This document shows positions 45,720 through 54,443 of a stretch of 64,000 nucleotides of DNA, in pieces (position 1 is the stretch's first letter; the number at the start of each line of letters is the position of its first letter). Location: assembly GCF_019904175.1 (NCBI RefSeq), contig NZ_CP061913.1, positions 2,232,001-2,296,000 of the forward strand, in the 5' to 3' direction. Origin of the DNA: Dactylosporangium vinaceum (GTDB lineage: Bacteria; Actinomycetota; Actinomycetes; Mycobacteriales; Micromonosporaceae). Made by a program: the position numbers and the translations under genes. The notes beneath the pieces are model-generated. The model did not search any database. It was not told where the DNA came from and saw nothing but the letters and a program-made list of their open reading frames with translations.

Positions 45720-46227
45720 CCCGGGTTCGCGTTGGCCCGGGTTCGCGTTGGCCCGGGTTCGCGTTGGCCCGGGTTCGCGTTGGCCCGGAGTTTCGCGGCT
45801 TGCGTCGATCGCGCTCCGGCTCGCCGCGGCACGTATTGGCTGCGGCGCGGTTGCGGTGTGCGGTGACTGCGGCGCGGGGCGGGGCGGTTGCGGTGTGCAG
45901 CGGCTGCGGCGAGGGGCGGCTGCGGTGTGCGATGGCTGCAGGCGCGGGGCGGTGTGCGGTGGCTGCGGCGTGGAGTGGTTGTGGTTCGCGGTGGCCGTGC
46001 TGCGGGCTCGGCGGGGCGCAGGTTGGTGGTAGGCGTTGGCCGCACCTCGCGTTGGCCGCACCTTGCGTGGGCCAGGGTGCGTGCTGGCCGTGGCTGCGGC
46101 AACGCTCGTGCTGGTCACAGCCTCGCGCTGGCCAGGGTGGGCGCCGGTCACAAGCAGCGGCTCGGGGTTGGCCACGGCGTGCGGTGGTGGGAGTGCGGGG
46201 GTCTGGGCTATCTGGCGGGGGTCTGGG
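45718..46227. repeat. Four perfect 16-bp repeats and a long low-complexity tract
   Basis: GGCCCGGGTTCGCGTT occurs four times without mismatch at 45718, 45734, 45750 and 45766, plus a partial fifth. To about 46020 follow degenerate GCGGCTGCGG/TGTGCG words, then GCGTTGGCCGCACC-type words. GCGGGGGTCTGGGCTA appears twice just before 46227. No gene is supported here. Confidence 0.8.
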
Positions 46228-47424
46228 CTACTTGGTGAGGGAGGAGCCGGAGACGGATGGTGGGCGGGCGCCCAGGAAGAAGATGCCGGGGAAGCCGTCT
46301 GTCTCGAAGCCGGCGCTCGGGTTTTTGCGCAGTGTGGAGCTCTCGATCGACATGGTGCCGGTGCGGTCGTTGCTGACGAAGAAGACTGCGCCGCCGCCCT
46401 CGTTGGCCTTGTTCTGCTCGATCAGGGTGCCGGCCAGTTTGACGGTGAAGTTGTCGCCGTCGCAGTAGATCGCGCCGCCGCTGCCGCCGCCCGGGGTGCC
46501 GGCGCGGGCTGGGTTGGCGCCTCGGCCTACGGCCGTGTTGTAGGAGAAGATGCTGTTCAGGACCACCCAGGAGACCTGGATGCTGGACAGCGCCCCGCCG
46601 TTCGCGCAGACGCCGCCCTGGCCGGAGGAGCCGCCGAAGGTGCTGCCGACGATGTAGACGGGCTTGTTCTGGTACTGGCTGAGCACCCGTACCGCCGCGC
46701 CGCCCAGGTCGGGGCCGGTGTCGTCGCAGCGGTTGCGGACGAACTTGGCGTTGACCGCCTTGAACCGGCCGCCCCGCACGAAGACGGCGCCGCCGCCCCC
46801 GCCGTCCGTCTTGTCGCCCGTCGAGTTGCCGTCGGCGAGGACGATGTTCTGCACGGTCAGTGCCGGGGTGGCCTGGTCCTGGCAGTGGTCGGTGGTCCAC
46901 TCCAGGTCCTTGTCGCAGGTGTTCTGGTACAGGATCCGGCGCTTGCCCTCACCGCTCAGCGTGACCTTGCCGCCGCCGTCGATGACGACCTTGGGCGAGC
47001 GGTTGCGGATCTTGGCGGTCTCCTTGACGACGATCGTGAGCGGGCTCGGGCCGCAGTTGAACGTGATCGTCCCGCCCGCCTTCACGGCCGCGACGAAGCG
47101 CTCCGAGGTGCAGCTGGCCGGCGTGCCGTCGCCGATCACCCAGGTCGGCTGGGCCACGCTCTCGGCCTTGGCCTCGGCCGGGACCGCCGCGTGCCCGTCG
47201 GGATTGCCGAAGGCGAACGACTGGGCCGCCTGTGCGGGACTCGAACCGCCGGGTGCGGCCCCCACGCTACCGGTGCCGCCGGGGTCGTCCGACGCCGCGT
47301 CCGAGGGCGCGGCCGCGGCGGACGCGAAATGGTCCCCGGGGTCCGTCGGCAGCGCCTCGTCGTCGCCGCACGCCGTGAGCCCGAGCACCGCCACCAGCAG
47401 GATCGCCCCGAACCGCGTTCGCAT
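46228..47424 (-). CDS. Lipoprotein with right-handed beta-helix repeats
   Basis: 398 residues. A short signal ends in lipobox LGLTAC (C19), so it is lipid-anchored outside the membrane. A Ser/Pro/Gly linker (~25-75) leads to a beta-helix domain with repeated GGGGAVFVRGG, GGAAVRVLS and GGGAVFFVSND turns. This is the arrangement of polymorphic-membrane-protein/pectate-lyase-like folds. Four or more cysteines (SCTSERF, NTCDKD, DHCQD, NRCDD) may form disulphides. No catalytic residues recognised. TACCAT (47431-47436, minus strand) ends 6 nt before the ATG. Confidence 0.8.
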   Translation of the reverse strand: MRTRFGAILLVAVLGLTACGDDEALPTDPGDHFASAAAAPSDAASDDPGGTGSVGAAPGGSSPAQAAQSFAFGNPDGHAAVPAEAKAESVAQPTWVIGDGTPASCTSERFVAAVKAGGTITFNCGPSPLTIVVKETAKIRNRSPKVVIDGGGKVTLSGEGKRRILYQNTCDKDLEWTTDHCQDQATPALTVQNIVLADGNSTGDKTDGGGGGAVFVRGGRFKAVNAKFVRNRCDDTGPDLGGAAVRVLSQYQNKPVYIVGSTFGGSSGQGGVCANGGALSSIQVSWVVLNSIFSYNTAVGRGANPARAGTPGGGSGGAIYCDGDNFTVKLAGTLIEQNKANEGGGAVFFVSNDRTGTMSIESSTLRKNPSAGFETDGFPGIFFLGARPPSVSGSSLTK

Positions 47425-47560
47425 GCGGCGATGGTAGCGGTGCCTCGCGGTCGCCGGCTCCCTCCCCGGCCGCGGGCTGCGCCGACCCGCACCCCGGGCG
47501 GTGCGCACAGGGCCGCGGACGCGTCGTTGCGTGCGGCCGGCGAGGACTGCGCGCCGCTGC

Positions 47561-47977
47561 TCAGCGGCGGCGGCGCAGCTCGCGCTCCCAGTCGACGGCG
47601 GCCGCCTCCAGGGTCTCGGTGGTCAGGTCGAGGGTGACCGGGTAGTCGAACGTCACCGCCTGCTCGTCGCCCAGCCAGCCAGGTGCCGTGGCGCGGGAGA
47701 AGCCGACGACGATGCGGGGCTGGCCGACCTCGTGCTCGTCGAACGTGAACGACAGGTCCGCGAACGTCAGCCGCTCCTGCGGCTCGATGCGCCCCTTGGC
47801 CGCCTTGAGCAGCCAATCCCCGAGGCGCTTGGCCTCCTCGGCACTCAGCACCGGGCCGCGGAACCGCCAGGCGCGCCCGTCGAGCGTATCGACCGTACCC
47901 TCGACGAGCAGTGGTTGGTCGATCTGCTTGATCGCTCGTAACTCGACGTAGGCCCCGGTGCGCGTTTGCAGTCTCAC
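47561..47977 (-). CDS. WapI-like immunity-family protein
   Basis: 138 residues: GAYVELRAIKQ, DTLDGRAWRFRGPVLSAEEAKRLGDWLL, LTFADLSFTFDEH and a final AAAVDWERELRRR follow the pattern I recall for proteins annotated as WapI-family immunity proteins. Such proteins are common in actinomycetes, often without an adjacent toxin, and none is seen here. The GTG at 47977 begins the first beta-strand. The family call is from memory and needs a profile search. Confidence 0.5.
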   Translation of the reverse strand: MRLQTRTGAYVELRAIKQIDQPLLVEGTVDTLDGRAWRFRGPVLSAEEAKRLGDWLLKAAKGRIEPQERLTFADLSFTFDEHEVGQPRIVVGFSRATAPGWLGDEQAVTFDYPVTLDLTTETLEAAAVDWERELRRRR

Positions 47978-48040
47978 GCGCCCAGCATTGCAAACGACAC
48001 GTCGGGCCACACCACACGAAAGGCCGGATACGGTACCCCC

Positions 48041-48469
48041 ATGAGACCGCAGTTGGCCGAAGAGCTGGACATGCAGCCCCATCCGGAGGGCGGCTGGTAT
48101 CGCGAGACCTGGCGCTCCCCGCACACCTTCGCCCCGCCCGGCTATGCGGGCGAGCGCAGCGCCGCCACCGCGATCTACTTCCTGCTCAACCCGGGCGAGG
48201 AGTCGGCCTGGCACCTGGTGCGCTCCGACGAGCTGTGGTTCTGGCACTCCGGCGGCCCGCTGACACTGCGCCTGGGCGGCTCCGGCCCCCGCCCCGGCGC
48301 CGGCACCGAGATGGTTCTCGGTGCCGACGTGGCCGGGGGCCAGCGCCCGCAGATCCTGATCCCCGGCGGCGTCTGGCAGGCCGCCGTCCCCGCCGCCGAC
48401 CAGCCGGTCCTGGTCAGCTGCGTGGTGGCACCGGGCTTCGACTTCGCCGACTTCCGGCTCGACGACTAG
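48041..48469 (+). CDS. Cupin-fold DUF985 protein
   Basis: 142 residues, starting RPQLAEELDMQPHPEGGWYRETWRS, with ATAIYFLLNPGEESAWHLVRSDELWFWHSGGPL and PGGVWQAAVPA, the hallmarks of DUF985 cupins. Histidines in WHLVRSDELWFWH suggest a metal or small-molecule site. TACGGT (48029-48034) ends 6 nt before the ATG. Its stop codon abuts that of the convergent NlpC/P60 gene with no gap. Confidence 0.9.
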   Translation: MRPQLAEELDMQPHPEGGWYRETWRSPHTFAPPGYAGERSAATAIYFLLNPGEESAWHLVRSDELWFWHSGGPLTLRLGGSGPRPGAGTEMVLGADVAGGQRPQILIPGGVWQAAVPAADQPVLVSCVVAPGFDFADFRLDD

Positions 48470-49228
48470 TCAGCCCACGACGCGCCGGGCGAACCGGAAC
48501 GCGTAGATGGGCGAGATCTTCACGCCGTCGCGCTCGGTTGAGGCGTGGACGATCCGGCCGCCGCCGATGTAGATGCCCACGTGGCCCGAGGACGGGAAGA
48601 CCAGGTCGCCGGGCTGGAGCTCGCCCCGCGACACCGGACGCCCCATCCCGGCCAGGCCGCCGGTCGAGCGGGGCAGCGAGATGCCCAGCCGGCGGAAGGC
48701 GGCGACGACCAGGCCCGAGCAGTCGTACCTGTCCGGCCCGGTCGAACCGAAGGAGTACCCCTTGCCGACCTGCGCCATCGCAAAGCCCACCACACCGCCG
48801 GAGTTGCCGGAGTAGACGGTGGTGGCGGGGCCGCCGGTGCTGCCGGTGCGCGTCCGCGCGGGCCTGCGGGTCGGTGGCCGGGCCGTCTGCGGGCGCACCG
48901 AGCGCTGGGACCGGGTCGCCGAGCGCGAGGCGCGGGTCGACGACTCCGCCCGGGCGGCCCGCGGCGGGGCGGCGGCCGGGGCCGGGGGTGGGGCGGCGGC
49001 GACCGGCGGCGGTGGTGCCGGCGGCTGCGGGATGCTCCGGGTCGCGGAGCGCAGTTCGAGGAGGCGGTCCGGTATCGCCTCGGCGGCGATCGCGGCGGAT
49101 CCGGAGCCGTGGGCGGGCGCGGCGTGCGTCGTGTGGCCGCTCATGAGGGCACCGGTGAGGACGGTGCAGGCGATGGTGCAGACGGTCGTGGCCGCGGAGA
49201 GGCTGCGGCGCAGGTCGTAGCTGTACAG
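48470..49228 (-). CDS. Secreted NlpC/P60 peptidoglycan endopeptidase
   Basis: The C-terminal domain has GFAMAQVGKGYSFGSTGPDRYDCSGLVVAAF with the catalytic Cys and SSGHVGIYIGGGRIVHAS with the His, so it cleaves peptide stems of cell-wall muropeptides. A Pro/Ala and Arg/Ser/Thr-rich linker precedes it. The signal-peptide-like stretch YDLRRSLSAATTVCTIACTVLTGAL lies upstream of the first in-frame ATG (49144). In frame before it there is only a CTG at 49228, with GGGGAG 6-7 nt upstream, or distant TTG codons. I give the CTG start as provisional. Confidence 0.75.
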   Translation of the reverse strand: MYSYDLRRSLSAATTVCTIACTVLTGALMSGHTTHAAPAHGSGSAAIAAEAIPDRLLELRSATRSIPQPPAPPPPVAAAPPPAPAAAPPRAARAESSTRASRSATRSQRSVRPQTARPPTRRPARTRTGSTGGPATTVYSGNSGGVVGFAMAQVGKGYSFGSTGPDRYDCSGLVVAAFRRLGISLPRSTGGLAGMGRPVSRGELQPGDLVFPSSGHVGIYIGGGRIVHASTERDGVKISPIYAFRFARRVVG

Positions 49229-49446
49229 ATGGGGCTCCCCGTTCGGCCCGGGGCACTCATGCGCTCTTCCGAAACAACACAGTCCGTCGCGGCGGCGGGC
49301 AATGCACCCGTCGCCGCGCCGGATCGGAAGACCCGGGCAAATGATCTGCTTGCCGAGAGCCAAACTAGAACCGCGAGATCCAATATGTCGGGCATTTGCC
49401 GAAAAATACCCACATCGGCGCGGTTCATTGCGGAGGAAAAAGCCCG

Positions 49447-49911
49447 TCAATCACCGGGCTCCGAGATGTCCGCGACCGTCGCATTCAGCACGTCGATGGC
49501 CGCGTCCGCGCGTACCGCGAGGGCCAGACCGAGCCGGCCGCCGCCGAGGCTTATCTCGCGGCCGCGGATGCGCTCGTCGGCGATCACCGGCCACGCCGTG
49601 GTGGCGCCGAACGGCGTGATGGTGCCGCGCTCGTAGCCGGTCACGGCCTTGGCCGTCGCGGCGTCCGGCATCGACATGCGGGCCACGCCGAGCAGGGTGC
49701 GCAGCTTCGGCCAGGAGATGACCCGGCCGCCGGGGACCAGGACGAACCGGTAGTCGTCGGCGGAGAGCCGGACCACTATGGTCTTGACGATGTCGGCGAT
49801 CTCGACGCCGCGCGCCGCGGCCGCCTCGGCCAGGCCGGCGACGGGGCCGTGCTCGACGACCCGGTAGTCGATGCCGGAGGCGGCCACCGCCTCCACCGCC
49901 GGGCTGGTCAC
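49447..49911 (-). CDS. YbaK/EbsC-type aminoacyl-tRNA deacylase
   Basis: 154 residues of the YbaK fold, which edits mischarged tRNA. Visible are VEHGPVAGLAEAAAARGVEIADIVKTIVVRLS, with the lysine of IVKT, then FVLVPGGRVISWPKL and the C-terminal GREISLGGGRLGLALAV. It probably hydrolyses Ser-, Cys- or Ala-tRNA. The GTG start overlaps the stop of the LLM oxidoreductase gene (GTGA). Confidence 0.87.
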   Translation of the reverse strand: MTSPAVEAVAASGIDYRVVEHGPVAGLAEAAAARGVEIADIVKTIVVRLSADDYRFVLVPGGRVISWPKLRTLLGVARMSMPDAATAKAVTGYERGTITPFGATTAWPVIADERIRGREISLGGGRLGLALAVRADAAIDVLNATVADISEPGD

Positions 49912-50783
49912 CGCTCCACCAGCGGGCGGACGCGCTCGGCCACGAAACGTACGAACCCTTCGGGGTCCGGATCGTCGGCCGTGGGCTGCAGAATCACGCG
50001 GTCGGCCCCCGCCTCGGCCCACTGCCGGACCCGCGCGGCGACCGCGTGCTCGTCGCCGGCGGCCATGACGTCGAGATCGTCGGCGTAGCCCCACCGGGTG
50101 CGCTCGGCCGCGAGACGCGCTGTCGCGTCCGGGCCGGTCGCGCAGTGCAGGTAGACCACGAGGTGGGAGGGGTCGGTGCGGCCCGCGGCCGTGCGGCCCT
50201 CGTCGGCAAGGGCGCGGGCGCGGCGTACCCCCGCCACATCCGTGCCCGCGGTGAGCAGCGTGCCGTCGCCGACCTCACCGGAGAGGCGGATGGACTTCGG
50301 GCCCGTCGCGCCCACCAGGATCGGCGCGGGGCCGGTCGGCGGCCAGTCCAGCGCCACGTCGTCGAGGCGCACGTAGCGGCCCTGGGTCGAGACCCGCGCG
50401 CCGGCCAGCAGGGCCCGCAGCGCCAGCGTGTACTCCCGCAGCAGCGTCAGCGGTGACTCCGCGCGGGCGCCGACCTGGCCCATCCAGTCCTGCACGCCGT
50501 GCCCGACGGTAATGATCGGGCGGCCCGGGAACAGCCGGAACAGCGTGGCCACCTCCATCGCGGCGACCGCGACGTTGCGCAGCGGGACCGGCAGCAGCCC
50601 GACGCCCACCCGAAGATTCGAGCTCCAGGCCAGCGCGGCGGCGGCGGTGGTGAGGCCGCCCTCCAGGAAGCAGTCCTCCCACAGCCACAGCTCCTCGAGC
50701 CCGGCGGCATCGGCGGCGGTCACGACGGACCGCAGCCGCTCCGGCGGCAGCTGCGGCAAGAACACGGCACCCAGGGTCGTCAT
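49908..50783 (-). CDS. LLM-class flavin/F420-dependent oxidoreductase
   Basis: 291-residue TIM-barrel enzyme of the luciferase-like monooxygenase class: TLGAVFLPQLPPERLRSVVTAADAAGLEELWLWED at the N-terminus, then RVGVGLLPVPLRNVAVAAMEVATL and GRPIITVGHGVQDWM. The compact size and WLWED start fit F420-dependent members, but the cofactor cannot be decided from sequence. ATG 50783 begins the first barrel strand; the longer open frame upstream is antisense to the FAD gene. Confidence 0.87.
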   Translation of the reverse strand: MTTLGAVFLPQLPPERLRSVVTAADAAGLEELWLWEDCFLEGGLTTAAAALAWSSNLRVGVGLLPVPLRNVAVAAMEVATLFRLFPGRPIITVGHGVQDWMGQVGARAESPLTLLREYTLALRALLAGARVSTQGRYVRLDDVALDWPPTGPAPILVGATGPKSIRLSGEVGDGTLLTAGTDVAGVRRARALADEGRTAAGRTDPSHLVVYLHCATGPDATARLAAERTRWGYADDLDVMAAGDEHAVAARVRQWAEAGADRVILQPTADDPDPEGFVRFVAERVRPLVER

Positions 50784-50844
50784 GTGGATCAGTCTTCCAC
50801 CCGACTGAAGGTGGCGGTGGCACGGAATGGAACGCGCACAGGGC

Positions 50845-52203
50845 ATGACGCACACACACGCCGTCGTCCTCGGCGGCAGCATGGCGGGCCTGCTCACCGC
50901 GCGGGTGCTGACCGAGCACTTCGAGCGGGTGACGATCGTCGAGCGCGACTCCCCGACCGGCGGGTGGACGGGTGATCCGCATGCCGATCCGCGCGAACGG
51001 GAGGTGCGCCGAGGGGTGCCGCAGGGCCGGCACGCGCACGGCCTGCTCGCCGCCGGCCTCAACGTGATCGAGCGGCTGTTCCCGGGCGCCACCCGGGAGC
51101 TGGCCGCGGCCGGGATGCCGACCGGTGACGTGCTGGGCAACGTGCGGTTCTGCGCGAACGGGTATCGGCTGAAGCAGGTGCCGGCCGGGATGGACGCGGT
51201 GTCGTTCAGCCGGCCGTATCTGGAGACGTGGATCCGCTCCAAGGTGTTCGCGCTCCCGGGCGTGGCCGTGCGCGGCGGGCACGACATCGTCGGGATCGAG
51301 GCCGACGCCGCGCGGACGCGCGTGATCGGGGCCCGCATCCAGGCCGCCGGAGAGCCGGCGGAGACGCTCACCGCCGACCTGGTCGTCGACGCCACCGGCA
51401 AGGGCTCCCGGGCCCCGCGCTGGCTGGCCGAGCTGGGCTACGAGCGTCCGCGCGAGGAGCGGCTGCAGGTCGACCTGGCCTACGTGTCCCGCCCGTACCG
51501 GGTCGACCCGGCCCTGCTCGACGGCGACATCGCGATCATCATCGGCCCGTCGGTGGCGGCGCCGCGCGGGGGCGCGGTGATGCTGCAGGAGGGCGGCCGG
51601 GCGGTGATCACGCTGTTCGGCATCCTCGGTGACCACTCACCGCTCGACGACGCCGGCTACCGCGCGTACGCCAAGCGGCTGCCGCTGCCCTACGTGTCCG
51701 ACATCATCGAGGCGTCCGAGCCGCTCGCCGCCGAGGCGGTCAAGTACCGGTTCCCGGGCAGCACCCGGCACCGCTACGACCGCCTCCGGCGCTTCCCGCA
51801 GGGCTTCGTGGTGCTCGGCGACGCGATGTGCTCGTTCAACCCGATGTACGGCCAGGGCATGTCGGTCGCGGGCATCGAGGCGCTCAAGCTGGGCTCGCTG
51901 CTGGAGCGCGGCGAGCTCGACGCGCTGCGGTTCTTCCGGGAGGTCAAGCCCGTCGTCGACATCCCGTGGCAGATCGCCACCGGCGGCGACGCGGCGCTTC
52001 CGGGCGTGCAGGGCGGCCCGAAGGACATCGGGACCCGCATGGTCAACCGGTACCTCAACCGCCTCTACGCCGCCGCCGAGCACGATGAGGTCGTCTCGCT
52101 GGCGTTCAGCCGGGTCACCAACCTGCTCGACCCGCCGACCGCCCTCATGCGCCCGCGCATCGCCCGGCGGGTGTTGGGCAGGCGACGCTTGGCGGCCGCT
52201 TAA
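50845..52203 (+). CDS. FAD-dependent oxidoreductase (squalene-epoxidase/halogenase-like)
   Basis: 452 residues. The dinucleotide-binding motif VVLGGSMAGLLTARVL is at the N-terminus, with VPQGRHAHGLLAAG after the first module. The second FAD motif is FVVLGDAMCSFNPMYGQGMSVAG. The set is typical of group A flavoprotein monooxygenase-like proteins in actinomycetes; the substrate is unknown. The ATG at 50845 precedes the first beta-strand directly; 50827 is an alternative. It lies 4 bp before the GH13 gene. Confidence 0.85.
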   Translation: MTHTHAVVLGGSMAGLLTARVLTEHFERVTIVERDSPTGGWTGDPHADPREREVRRGVPQGRHAHGLLAAGLNVIERLFPGATRELAAAGMPTGDVLGNVRFCANGYRLKQVPAGMDAVSFSRPYLETWIRSKVFALPGVAVRGGHDIVGIEADAARTRVIGARIQAAGEPAETLTADLVVDATGKGSRAPRWLAELGYERPREERLQVDLAYVSRPYRVDPALLDGDIAIIIGPSVAAPRGGAVMLQEGGRAVITLFGILGDHSPLDDAGYRAYAKRLPLPYVSDIIEASEPLAAEAVKYRFPGSTRHRYDRLRRFPQGFVVLGDAMCSFNPMYGQGMSVAGIEALKLGSLLERGELDALRFFREVKPVVDIPWQIATGGDAALPGVQGGPKDIGTRMVNRYLNRLYAAAEHDEVVSLAFSRVTNLLDPPTALMRPRIARRVLGRRRLAAA

Positions 52204-52207
52204 GGGC

Positions 52208-54034
52208 GTGACGTGCGACGATCGGGAGGTGCCGTACCGCCGGATCGCCGACATCGACTTCGCCGCGCTCACCCGGGGGCCGTTCCACCCGTCCCCGGAC
52301 GACTGGGCCGACGAGGTGCTCTACTTCCTGATGGTCGACCGCTTCTCCGACGGCGGCGAGCGTGGCTACCGGGACAGCGACGGCACCACCGTCATGACCG
52401 GCACCACGCCGCCGCTGCGGGAGGCGGACCGGGGCAACGCGGTCCGGACCGCCGCCGACGCCGCGCGGTGGCGTGACGCCGGCGTCGGCTGGGTGGGCGG
52501 CACCCTGAACGGCCTGCGCTCCAAGCTGGGCTACCTGCGCCGCCTCGGGGTGAGCGCGATCTGGGTGAGCCCCGTGCTCAAGCAGGTCAGCGGGGCCGCG
52601 TCGTATCACGGGTACGCCATGCAGGATTTTCTCGCGGTCGACCCGCACTTCGGCACCAGCGAGGACCTCAAAGCCCTGGTGGCGCAGGCGCACGCCGAGG
52701 GACTCCGGGTCGTGCTCGACGTGGTGCTCAACCACGCCGGCGACGTCTTCGGTTACGAGGGCGACGCGCAGCCGGTCTGGACCGGGCAGCGCTATCCCGT
52801 CCGCGGCTTCCGCGCCCCCGACGGCCTCGCCAGCCTTCCCGTCGGCCCGATCCCGCAGTCGTACCCCGACGGCGGCGTCTGGCCGGCCGAGCTGCAGAGC
52901 ACCGCGACGTTCACGGGCAAGGGGCGCATCGTCGACTGGGACCGCTATCCGGAGTACCTGGAGGGCGACTTCGAGGACCTCAAGGACATCGCGCTCGGTA
53001 CCGGACCGGCCGACGACTACACGCCCTCGGCCGCGCTGCTGGCGCTGGTGCGGGCATACCAGTACTGGATCGCCTACGCCGACCTCGACGGCTTCCGGGT
53101 CGACACGGTCAAGCACATGGACCCGGGCGCGGCCCGCTACTTCGCCTCGGCGATCCACGAGTTCGCGCAGTCGATAGGCAAGGAGCGCTTCTACCTGATC
53201 GCCGAGATCACCGGCGACCGCGCGTTCGCCTACAACACCCTCGACGCCGTCGGCATGGACGCCGCGCTCGGCCTGGCCGACGTGCAGGACCGCCTGGAGC
53301 GCACGGCCAAGGGCGGCACCGACCCGGCCGAGTACTTCGCGCTGTTCCGCAACTCGCTGCAGGTCGGCCGCGACTCGCACGCCTGGTTCCGGGACAAGGT
53401 GGTGACCGCCTACGACGACCACGACCAGGTCCGCAAGGGCCCGTGGAAGGCCCGCTTCGCGGCCGACGAGCCCGGCCGCCGCCTGGCCCTTGTCGCGCTC
53501 GCGCTCAACGCCGCCACGCTCGGCATCCCGTGCATCTACTACGGCTCCGAGCAGGGGTTCGACGGCCAGGGCGGGCACGACCGATACATCCGCGAAGCCA
53601 TGTTCGGCGGCGAGTTCGGCCCGTTCCGCAGCCGGGGCGGGCACGCGTTCGACGAGGACCACGAGACGTACCGCCAGCTCAAGCAGATCCTCGCCGTCCG
53701 CCGCCGGCTCCCGGCCCTGCGCCGCGGCCGGCAGTACCTGCGCCCGGTCTCGGCCGACGGGGTCGTCTTCGGCCCGCCCGCCCCGCGCGGTCTCCTGCCC
53801 TGGTCGCGCATCTTCGCCGATCATGAGGTACTGATAGCCGTCAATACTGATGCGGACCGGGTGCGCACCGCCTGGGTCACCGTCGACAACGACCTGCACG
53901 CCGAGGGAGACCTGCTGACCTGCCGATACTCCAGTGAGCCGGCGTTCGCCGGCGGTCGCGTCTCGGTCTCGGCCCGCAACGGCAAGGCGGTCCAGCTGAC
54001 CGTCCCACCGGCCGGGATCGTCATCTACGAATAG
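52208..54034 (+). CDS. Alpha-amylase family glycoside hydrolase (GH13)
   Basis: 608 residues, no signal peptide, so intracellular. GH13 conserved regions: I VVLDVVLNHAGD, II DGFRVDTVKHM (nucleophile Asp), III FYLIAEITGD (acid/base Glu), IV AYDDHDQV (Asp in an unusual DDHDQ setting). The N-terminal DWADEVLYFLMVDRFSDG places it with sucrose-isomerase/oligoglucosidase-like enzymes acting on alpha-glucans. GTG 52208 follows AAGGG closely; GTG 52229 is possible. It may be cotranscribed with the preceding FAD enzyme, without an obvious link. Confidence 0.9.
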   Translation: MTCDDREVPYRRIADIDFAALTRGPFHPSPDDWADEVLYFLMVDRFSDGGERGYRDSDGTTVMTGTTPPLREADRGNAVRTAADAARWRDAGVGWVGGTLNGLRSKLGYLRRLGVSAIWVSPVLKQVSGAASYHGYAMQDFLAVDPHFGTSEDLKALVAQAHAEGLRVVLDVVLNHAGDVFGYEGDAQPVWTGQRYPVRGFRAPDGLASLPVGPIPQSYPDGGVWPAELQSTATFTGKGRIVDWDRYPEYLEGDFEDLKDIALGTGPADDYTPSAALLALVRAYQYWIAYADLDGFRVDTVKHMDPGAARYFASAIHEFAQSIGKERFYLIAEITGDRAFAYNTLDAVGMDAALGLADVQDRLERTAKGGTDPAEYFALFRNSLQVGRDSHAWFRDKVVTAYDDHDQVRKGPWKARFAADEPGRRLALVALALNAATLGIPCIYYGSEQGFDGQGGHDRYIREAMFGGEFGPFRSRGGHAFDEDHETYRQLKQILAVRRRLPALRRGRQYLRPVSADGVVFGPPAPRGLLPWSRIFADHEVLIAVNTDADRVRTAWVTVDNDLHAEGDLLTCRYSSEPAFAGGRVSVSARNGKAVQLTVPPAGIVIYE

Positions 54035-54098
54035 CTGTCGATGAACAACCAGACACGGTAATATCACCGGTCGTTACATCGATCACCGGGAGTGCGAT

Positions 54099-54443
54099 GT
54101 GCGAACGCGTGAAGTGCCTGACCACATCTTCGAGAAGCTGATCGGCGCGCTCGTCGGCGAGTCGGCGATCGCGCTGCTGACGCAGCGGGCCCGCGGGGCG
54201 ACCCTGCACGCCGGCGAGGCGTTCGGGCGGGTGCTGGCCTGGCTCTGGGAAACCGCTGACGACGTCGTACCGTATGTGGCCGATCTGATCGCGCAGGTCC
54301 GCTACCACGCGCCCGGGGCGTGCCCGGAGATGTCGCTCGACGACGTGCTCGGGGCGGTAGGCCGGGCCGCCGCCCCCATGCCACCGGCCGAGGCCGCGGC
54401 GATGCTGGCCACCCTGCGGGCGGGGCTGCCGGCCTACCTCTGA
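54099..54443 (+). CDS. Helical hypothetical protein (114 aa)
   Basis: An all-alpha 114-residue protein (ALVGESAIALLTQRARGATLHAGEAFGRVLAWLWET). Family not recognised. The GTG at 54099 follows GGGAG. Two direct ATCACCGG repeats (54063 and 54082) lie upstream and might be a regulator site. Its end overlaps the convergent epimerase gene by 10 bp. Confidence 0.65.
   Translation: MRTREVPDHIFEKLIGALVGESAIALLTQRARGATLHAGEAFGRVLAWLWETADDVVPYVADLIAQVRYHAPGACPEMSLDDVLGAVGRAAAPMPPAEAAAMLATLRAGLPAYL

Noticed and set aside
49229..49446. c-di-AMP (ydaO) riboswitch before the NlpC/P60 gene
   Set aside because: A GGGGAGCC word is present, but the other conserved blocks, including the terminal GGGTGAA, are not found.
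54063..54089. Operator made of two direct ATCACCGG repeats before the gene at 54099
   Set aside because: Two 8-bp copies 19 bp apart in GC-rich DNA are suggestive but not enough for a separate call without conservation data.
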